Assembly: GCF_900105145.1 (NCBI RefSeq)
Contig: NZ_LT629752.1
Span: 1,460,001-1,524,000 of the forward strand
Direction of reading: 5' to 3'
DNA from: Polaribacter sp. KT25b
Lineage (GTDB): Bacteria; Bacteroidota; Bacteroidia; Flavobacteriales; Flavobacteriaceae
Length of the DNA stretch: 64,000 nucleotides
Under the pieces are notes generated by a model, which worked only from the letters and a program-made list of their open reading frames with translations, did no database searches and was not told the DNA's origin. Shown here piece by piece: positions 58,738 through 64,000 of the stretch (its first letter is position 1; each line of letters begins with the position of its first letter). The translations under genes were made by a program, and so were the position numbers.

Positions 58738-60306
58738 ATGGATGGAATGATACTTCCCATTATTGTGGGAGTTTTTATAGGAATAGCTGTAGGTTTTTTA
58801 ATCTTTAAAACGATTGAAAAATCGAAAGGAAAGAAAATACTTGATGCTACAAGAAGTGAAGCAGCTTCAATTTTAAAAGAAGCTAAAATAGATGCAGAAG
58901 CTATTAAGAAAGATAAAATTTTACAAGCAAAAGAAAAATTTATAGAACTTAAATCTGAGCATGAAAAAGTTATTTTATCAAGAGAAAAAAAGATTTCAGA
59001 TGTTGAAAAAAGAATTAGAGATAGAGAATCTAAAGTAGCATCAGAAGTTGATAAAAACAAACGCTTAAATCAATCTTTAGAGCGCAAAGAAAAAGATTTC
59101 GATTTTAAATTAGATTTTTTAGAAAAGAAAGAAGAAGATTTAGATAAAATGCACAAGCGTCATGTAGATATGTTAGAGCAAATTTCGGGCTTATCTGCTG
59201 CAGAAGCTAAAGTAGAACTTGTTGCCTCTTTAAAAGAAGTTGCAAAATCTGAAGCTATGGCCTTTATACAAACTTCTGTAGAAGAAGCAAAATTAACAGC
59301 AGAACAAGAAGCTAGAAAAATTATTTTAGGTACTATACAAAGAGTAGGTGTAGAGCAAGCTGTAGAAAATTGTGTTTCTGTTTTTAACTTAGAATCTGAT
59401 GATGTAAAAGGTAGAATAATAGGTAGAGAAGGACGTAATATTAGAGCTTTAGAAGCTGCAACAGGTGTAGAAATTATTGTTGATGATACACCAGAAGCAA
59501 TTATTCTTTCTTGTTTTGATCCTGTTCGTAGGGAAATAGCACGTTTATCGATGCATAAATTGGTAACTGATGGTAGAATTCACCCTGCTAGAATAGAAGA
59601 AATAGTTAAGAAAACAGAAAATCAAATTACGCAAGAAATTATAGAAGTTGGTAAAAGAACGGTTATAGAATTAGGAATTCATGGTTTACATCCAGAGTTA
59701 ATAAAGACAGTTGGACGCATGAAATACCGTTCTTCTTATGGTCAGAACTTATTACAGCACTCACGTGAAGTTGCCAACCTTTGTGGCATTATGGCATCAG
59801 AAATGGGGTTAAATGCAAAATTAGCTAAAAGAGCTGGTTTATTGCATGATATTGGTAAAGTTCCAGAAACAGAAAGTGAACTTCCTCACGCACTTTTAGG
59901 AATGCAATGGGCAGAGAAATATGGTGAAAAAGATGAAGTTTGTAACGCTATTGGTGCTCACCATGATGAAATAGAAATGAAGAGTTTATTATCGCCAATT
60001 GTACAAGTTTGTGATGCAATTTCTGGAGCAAGACCTGGAGCAAGACGTCAAGTTTTAGACTCTTATATACAGCGTTTAAAAGATTTAGAAGAAATTGCTT
60101 TTGGTTTTTCTGGAGTTCAAAAAGCATATGCAATTCAAGCTGGTCGTGAATTACGTGTAATGGTAGAAAGTGGTAAAGTAAGTGATACAAAAGCTTCTGA
60201 ATTATCTTTTAGTATTTCTCAAAAAATACAAAATGATATGACGTATCCTGGCCAAGTAAAAGTTACTGTAATTAGAGAAACAAGAGCTGTAAATGTAGCG
60301 AAGTAG
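58738..60306 (+). CDS. rny: Ribonuclease Y
   Basis: A 522-residue membrane-anchored endoribonuclease that starts mRNA decay. It has an N-terminal helix ([19 protein letters not shown]), a long coiled coil (40-180), and a KH domain with [22 protein letters not shown] (about 222-243). The HD domain has [13 protein letters not shown] text ([20 protein letters not shown]), [11 protein letters not shown] and AIGAHHDE. All metal ligands (His-Asp) are visible. The standard length is about 520. It is cleanly separated from zapA by the 6S RNA terminator. Confidence 0.97.
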   Translation: MDGMILPIIVGVFIGIAVGFLIFKTIEKSKGKKILDATRSEAASILKEAKIDAEAIKKDKILQAKEKFIELKSEHEKVILSREKKISDVEKRIRDRESKVASEVDKNKRLNQSLERKEKDFDFKLDFLEKKEEDLDKMHKRHVDMLEQISGLSAAEAKVELVASLKEVAKSEAMAFIQTSVEEAKLTAEQEARKIILGTIQRVGVEQAVENCVSVFNLESDDVKGRIIGREGRNIRALEAATGVEIIVDDTPEAIILSCFDPVRREIARLSMHKLVTDGRIHPARIEEIVKKTENQITQEIIEVGKRTVIELGIHGLHPELIKTVGRMKYRSSYGQNLLQHSREVANLCGIMASEMGLNAKLAKRAGLLHDIGKVPETESELPHALLGMQWAEKYGEKDEVCNAIGAHHDEIEMKSLLSPIVQVCDAISGARPGARRQVLDSYIQRLKDLEEIAFGFSGVQKAYAIQAGRELRVMVESGKVSDTKASELSFSISQKIQNDMTYPGQVKVTVIRETRAVNVAK

Positions 60307-60331
60307 TTTTTCTTATAAAATAGATTTTTAA

Positions 60332-60362
60332 AAACCTTGAGTATTTACTCAAGGTTTTTTTA
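60332..60362 (+). terminator. Terminator after rny
   Basis: A perfect 12-bp stem, AAACCTTGAGTA (60332-60343) with TACTCAAGGTTT (60346-60357), then a T-run. Confidence 0.92.
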
Positions 60363-60467
60363 TGCGCTTTACTTTTAAATTAATGTTACTATTAGCTTAA
60401 AAAAATACTTTGACATAACAAAATAGTAAACTCTTTTTAGTTTTTAGATTCAATATACTAATGTTCA

Positions 60468-60531
60468 TTAAACGTTAGTTTAACTTAATATTTTTTGCTT
60501 TGTAGCTCAATATTAAACTAAATAAACTACA
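60468..60531 (+). promoter_or_regulatory. Nested inverted repeats in front of the SusC gene
   Basis: TTAAAC-GTTA-GTTTAA (60468-60483) is a 16-bp palindrome. TTAGTTTA...TTAATATT and AATATTAA...AAACTA further form a wide imperfect inverted repeat over the leader. A weak box TTGCTTTG (one mismatch to TAnnTTTG) lies between them. These may bind a regulator or fold in the mRNA. Confidence 0.4.
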
Positions 60532-60533
60532 AA

Positions 60534-63500
60534 ATGAAACACAAATTTTTAAGTAAATTTTTAATTTTAATGTCCTTTTTTTTGAGTACGATTGCTTTTT
60601 CGCAGCAAGTATTATCAGGAAAAATAATTGATGAAACAGGTAGTCCTTTACCAGGAGCAACTGTTAATGTTAAAAACAGTGATAAATGGGCTACATCAGA
60701 TTTTGATGGAAATTTTAAAATAGAATTTAAAGAAGAAAAAAATATAATTAGAGTAGAGTTTTTGGGGTATCAAAGTAAAGATATTGTTATTGGAAACAAA
60801 AATAATATAACCATAACAATGTTACCAGAAGTAAATTCTTTAAGTGAAGTTATTGTAACTGCTTTAGGCATTAAGAGGTCACAAAAAAAGGTAGGCTATG
60901 CTACTCAAAAAGTAGAGGCTTCTACAATTAAAGAAATTGTTGCTCCAAATGCAGCAGGATTAATAACAGGTAAAGTTGCTGGTTTAACAGTTAGCAATCC
61001 AACAGGTTTGTTTCAGGCTCCTTCTTTTACATTAAGAGGAAAAACACCTTTAGTTGTTGTTGATGGAATTCCGGTTAGTACAGATTTTTATGATATTTCT
61101 CCTGATGATATTGTAGATATTACGGTTTTAAAAGGAACTTCTGCATCTGCATTATACGGTTATAGAGGGGGTAATGGAGCAATACAAATTACAACTTCTA
61201 GAGGTCAAAAATCTAATGGATTAGAAATTACTGTATCTCATAATACAATGGTAAGTGCTGGTTTTACTGTTTTTCCAGAAACTCAAACAGAATATGGAAA
61301 TGGTTCTAACGGGCAGTATGAATTTTGGGACGGACAAGATGGTGGTATTTCTGATGGCGATATGATTTGGGGTCCAAAATTTGAACCTGGAGTAGAAATA
61401 GCACAATGGAATAGTCCTATAAAAGATAATGTTACAGGAGAAGTTACTCCTTGGTGGGGAGATGTAAGTGGTACAAAATATGATGATAAATCTCGTTATT
61501 CTAGAGTACCAATTGCATGGGAATATCACAATAACTTAAAAGATTTTTTAAGAACAGGTGTTATAAATACAACTTCATTTTCTGTAGCGAATTCTTCAAA
61601 AAATGGATCTTATAGATTGTCTGGTAACTATAAATCTCATACCGATAGAGTACCAAATGCTAGTCTAAAAACTGCGGGGTTAACATTTAACTCATCAACA
61701 AAATTATCAGATAAATTAACGTTAGATAGCAAGTTGGCTTATAATAAAGTGTACTCGCCAAATTATCCAAGGCATGGTTATGGTCCTAAAAATCATATGT
61801 ATACAATTTTAATTTGGATGGGAGATGATGTGAACGGAAAAGAGTTAAATGAGCACAGATATATTCCGGGTCAAGAAGGCTATAGGCAAGCAAATTTTAA
61901 TTATGCTTGGTATAACAATGTATACTTTGCTGCTAATGAATTGAATCAAAAGTATGATTCTAATGTGTTAAACGGACAGTTAAAATTAAACTATAAAGTA
62001 ACAGATGATTTTAGCATTCAGGCAATGGGATCTGCGGTAATGAAAGATAGATTTGAAGATAGAGAAAGCCCTAAATCTTATTTAAACTATGGAGATCCAA
62101 GAGATGGAGATTACAAAACTTGGAATACTAATTCTGTGGATGTAGATTATAATTTATTAGCTACTTACAATAAGGAAATTTCAAATAAACTTTCATTTAG
62201 CGCCAATGTTGGAGCATCATCAGAATATCATAAATATCAACAAGAATATAATGCTACAGACGGAATTATAGTTCCAGAATTGTATAGTTTAAATAATACT
62301 AAAGGAAATATAAAAGGAAGTACAAATTTTTCTGAAAGATCTGTAAATAGCTTATACGGAATGTTAGAGTTAGATTTTGATAGTAAATTATTCTTAACAT
62401 TTACAGGTAGAACAGACAAACATTCTACATTACCAACAGATAATAACTCATTATTTTATCCTTCTGTTTCTTTAAGTAGTATGATTTCTGATTGGTTTCA
62501 ATTGCCAGAATCTATAAATTATTTAAAAGCTTTTGGTTCTTGGGCACAAGTAAAAAGATCTTTAAGTGCATATCAAATTAATTCTTATTATGACAATGCA
62601 GGTACTTATGATGGTAGTCCAGAACTTTCATATTCAGGTAGTCTTGTAAATCCAGATATCGAAGGTTCTTTAACAACCAATGTAGAATTAGGTTTAAGTG
62701 CAGGTTTTTTAAACAATCGAATAGGTTTAGATTTTGCCTATTATAATGCAGTTGATGAAAACTCAATTATTGATTTACCAATTTCTTTAGGATCAGGATT
62801 TTCATCAAGAAAAGAAAATGCACACCAATTTACAACAAATGGTTTTGAAGTTTCTGTAAGAGCAACACCTATTAAAAATACAGATTTTAGATGGGATGTT
62901 TTAGCAAACTGGTCTAAAAAAGTACAACGTTTAACAAGATTAGATGAAGATGCAGAACAATATAATAGTTTGCGATTAAACGATAGAACAGATGCATATT
63001 ACGCAACCGTTTGGGAGAAATCTGCTGATGGAAAATTAATTTTAGATGCAAATACAGGAATGCCAACTAAAAACCCTTATAAGCAAAATATTGGTAACAA
63101 AAATCCTGATTTTAGATTTGGATTAGAAAACAATTTCAAGTACAAAGGCTTTTCTTTAAAAGTAGGTATTGATGGTGTTTGGGGAGGTCTAATGAGATCT
63201 TTAACTGTAGAAAAAATGTGGTGGGGTGGTAAGCACCCAAATTCTACACTTTACAGAGATGCTGAATATGCTAACGGAATTGGAACTGTTTATGTGCCAA
63301 CAGGTGTAAACGTTATAGGAGGTTCTGTGCAAAGAGATTTAAACGGAAATGTAACTTCTGATACAAGAACTTATGCAACCCACACTTCACCAGTAAGTTG
63401 GCAAGCTTGGTCTCAAAACTATCCTTATAGAGCGCAAGTAACAGAAGAAGAAAGCGAAATTTTTGCCAATGTATTCGATAGATCTTATCTTAAATTAAGA

Positions 63501-63695
63501 ACTGTTTCTTTAAGTTATGATTTAACAAAAATTGCAAATATAAAAGGAGTAAAACAATTAAATGCTAGCTTTAATGGATACAACTTATTCATTTTGAAAA
63601 AAGCAGATATTATTGATCCAGATTTTGGGGATGATGATAATTTACAAGATCCATCGACAAGATATTTAGGTTTAGGTTTAACTTTTAAATTTTAA
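60534..63695 (+). CDS. SusC/RagA family TonB-linked outer-membrane protein
   Basis: A 1053-residue glycan or peptide importer of the outer membrane. The signal peptide ends TIAFSQQ. A CarboxypepD_reg-like domain (LSGKIIDETGSPLPGATVNVKNSD, ATSDFDGNFKIEF), the TonB-box region SLSEVIVTALGIKRSQKKVGYATQKV and the SusC plug (GLITGKVAGLTVSN, LRGKTPLVVVDGIPVSTDFYDISPDDIVDITVLKGTSASALYGYRGGNGAI) are clear. The barrel ends TRYLGLGLTFKF. The SusD partner starts 5 bp later. It is intact. The substrate cannot be told from sequence; no glycoside hydrolase is inside the window. Confidence 0.95.
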   Translation: MKHKFLSKFLILMSFFLSTIAFSQQVLSGKIIDETGSPLPGATVNVKNSDKWATSDFDGNFKIEFKEEKNIIRVEFLGYQSKDIVIGNKNNITITMLPEVNSLSEVIVTALGIKRSQKKVGYATQKVEASTIKEIVAPNAAGLITGKVAGLTVSNPTGLFQAPSFTLRGKTPLVVVDGIPVSTDFYDISPDDIVDITVLKGTSASALYGYRGGNGAIQITTSRGQKSNGLEITVSHNTMVSAGFTVFPETQTEYGNGSNGQYEFWDGQDGGISDGDMIWGPKFEPGVEIAQWNSPIKDNVTGEVTPWWGDVSGTKYDDKSRYSRVPIAWEYHNNLKDFLRTGVINTTSFSVANSSKNGSYRLSGNYKSHTDRVPNASLKTAGLTFNSSTKLSDKLTLDSKLAYNKVYSPNYPRHGYGPKNHMYTILIWMGDDVNGKELNEHRYIPGQEGYRQANFNYAWYNNVYFAANELNQKYDSNVLNGQLKLNYKVTDDFSIQAMGSAVMKDRFEDRESPKSYLNYGDPRDGDYKTWNTNSVDVDYNLLATYNKEISNKLSFSANVGASSEYHKYQQEYNATDGIIVPELYSLNNTKGNIKGSTNFSERSVNSLYGMLELDFDSKLFLTFTGRTDKHSTLPTDNNSLFYPSVSLSSMISDWFQLPESINYLKAFGSWAQVKRSLSAYQINSYYDNAGTYDGSPELSYSGSLVNPDIEGSLTTNVELGLSAGFLNNRIGLDFAYYNAVDENSIIDLPISLGSGFSSRKENAHQFTTNGFEVSVRATPIKNTDFRWDVLANWSKKVQRLTRLDEDAEQYNSLRLNDRTDAYYATVWEKSADGKLILDANTGMPTKNPYKQNIGNKNPDFRFGLENNFKYKGFSLKVGIDGVWGGLMRSLTVEKMWWGGKHPNSTLYRDAEYANGIGTVYVPTGVNVIGGSVQRDLNGNVTSDTRTYATHTSPVSWQAWSQNYPYRAQVTEEESEIFANVFDRSYLKLRTVSLSYDLTKIANIKGVKQLNASFNGYNLFILKKADIIDPDFGDDDNLQDPSTRYLGLGLTFKF

Positions 63696-63700
63696 TAAAA

Positions 63701-64000
63701 ATGAAAAATTTTAAAATAATATTATTTTTAATGATGGTAATTGTTGTCTTTTCTTGTGAAGATTTAGACATCAATGAAAATCCAAATAAAGTAAGTGAAA
63801 CGCACCCAAGTTTATTACTTACAAATATTACAACATCTGCTTTTCAGGTAAAAGGAACAGGTGCAATGTATGCTTCTAGAATGATTGTTCAAACAGATGG
63901 TGAGAGTACTTCTCAGTTTTACAAATGGGATAGAGCTAGTTTTGATGCTTATAATAGTTTAAGACAAGTAACAAAAATGATGGAAGAAGCAGATAGAATA
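63701..64000 (+). CDS. SusD/RagB-type lipoprotein, 5' part (cut by window end)
   Basis: The first 100 codons: signal MKNFKIILFLMMVIVVFSC with lipid Cys19, then EDLDINENPNKVSETHPSLLLTNITTSAF. The N-x-N-P-N-x-V/A pattern after the lipobox is typical of the SusD-like_2 family, surface lipoproteins that form the lid over SusC. There is no stop codon before the window ends at 64000. It is coupled to the SusC gene with a 5-bp gap. Confidence 0.9.
   Translation, partial: MKNFKIILFLMMVIVVFSCEDLDINENPNKVSETHPSLLLTNITTSAFQVKGTGAMYASRMIVQTDGESTSQFYKWDRASFDAYNSLRQVTKMMEEADRI

Overview
The window is an AT-rich chromosomal segment from a member of the Bacteroidota, most likely a marine Flavobacteriaceae bacterium of the Polaribacter/Tenacibaculum type. 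The evidence is a type IX secretion C-terminal sorting domain, a SusC/SusD pair, bacillithiol synthesis, DUF2490/DUF2147-type proteins, and repeated promoter boxes of the Bacteroidota form TAnnTTTG. Classical Shine-Dalgarno sequences are largely absent. I assigned genus by family recognition only and computed no identities.

Layout. 0.1-3.3 kb: cold-shock protein, YwbE, a lytic transglycosylase, a hydrolase, a GNAT gene broken by one stop codon, and an ABM-domain protein. 3.3-10 kb: a minus-strand envelope/division run, tpx-dgkA-ftsK-lolA-lptF/G-ribBA, with a hairpin between lolA and lptF/G. 10.2-25.6 kb: housekeeping genes (MFS carrier, HMG-CoA lyase, 5'-nucleotidase, DEAD-box helicase, ABC-F, divergent oxyR/dps, 3-hydroxyacyl-CoA dehydrogenase, Gfo/Idh/MocA, pcm). 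25.6-32.2 kb: KdsC-like phosphatase, DUF2520, a trans-sulfuration enzyme, pckA, bshB1 and tRNA-His. 32.2-40.8 kb: a sensor kinase-phosphoesterase-LytTR operon, an unknown lipoprotein, uvrA and a divergent ECF sigma factor followed by a 47-residue protein.

40.9-43.3 kb is the accessory pocket. It holds an HU-like protein whose upstream side carries a tract with 22-bp periodicity, the wreck of a type I restriction HsdR gene, and several short interspersed repeats. 43.3-53 kb holds nth, bcp, a two-component pair, a stand-alone LuxR-type regulator and a 1726-residue secreted leucine-rich-repeat protein. That protein contains a near-identical 1197-bp tandem duplication. A 30-bp palindrome lies between the regulator and the LRR gene, centred about 42-43 bp before the predicted start of transcription. 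An IS1182-type transposase relic follows. 53-64 kb: a TonB receptor with an M23 peptidase, a coiled-coil protein, zapA, a 6S-type RNA, rny, and the start of a SusC/SusD locus cut by the window end.

Themes are oxidative stress (tpx, bcp, oxyR/dps, bshB1), envelope biogenesis, and relics of mobile or defence elements. No intact defence system, prophage, CRISPR array or complete insertion sequence is visible. The most system-like new signals are the 22-bp array beside the HU-like gene and the regulator-palindrome-LRR adhesin module.
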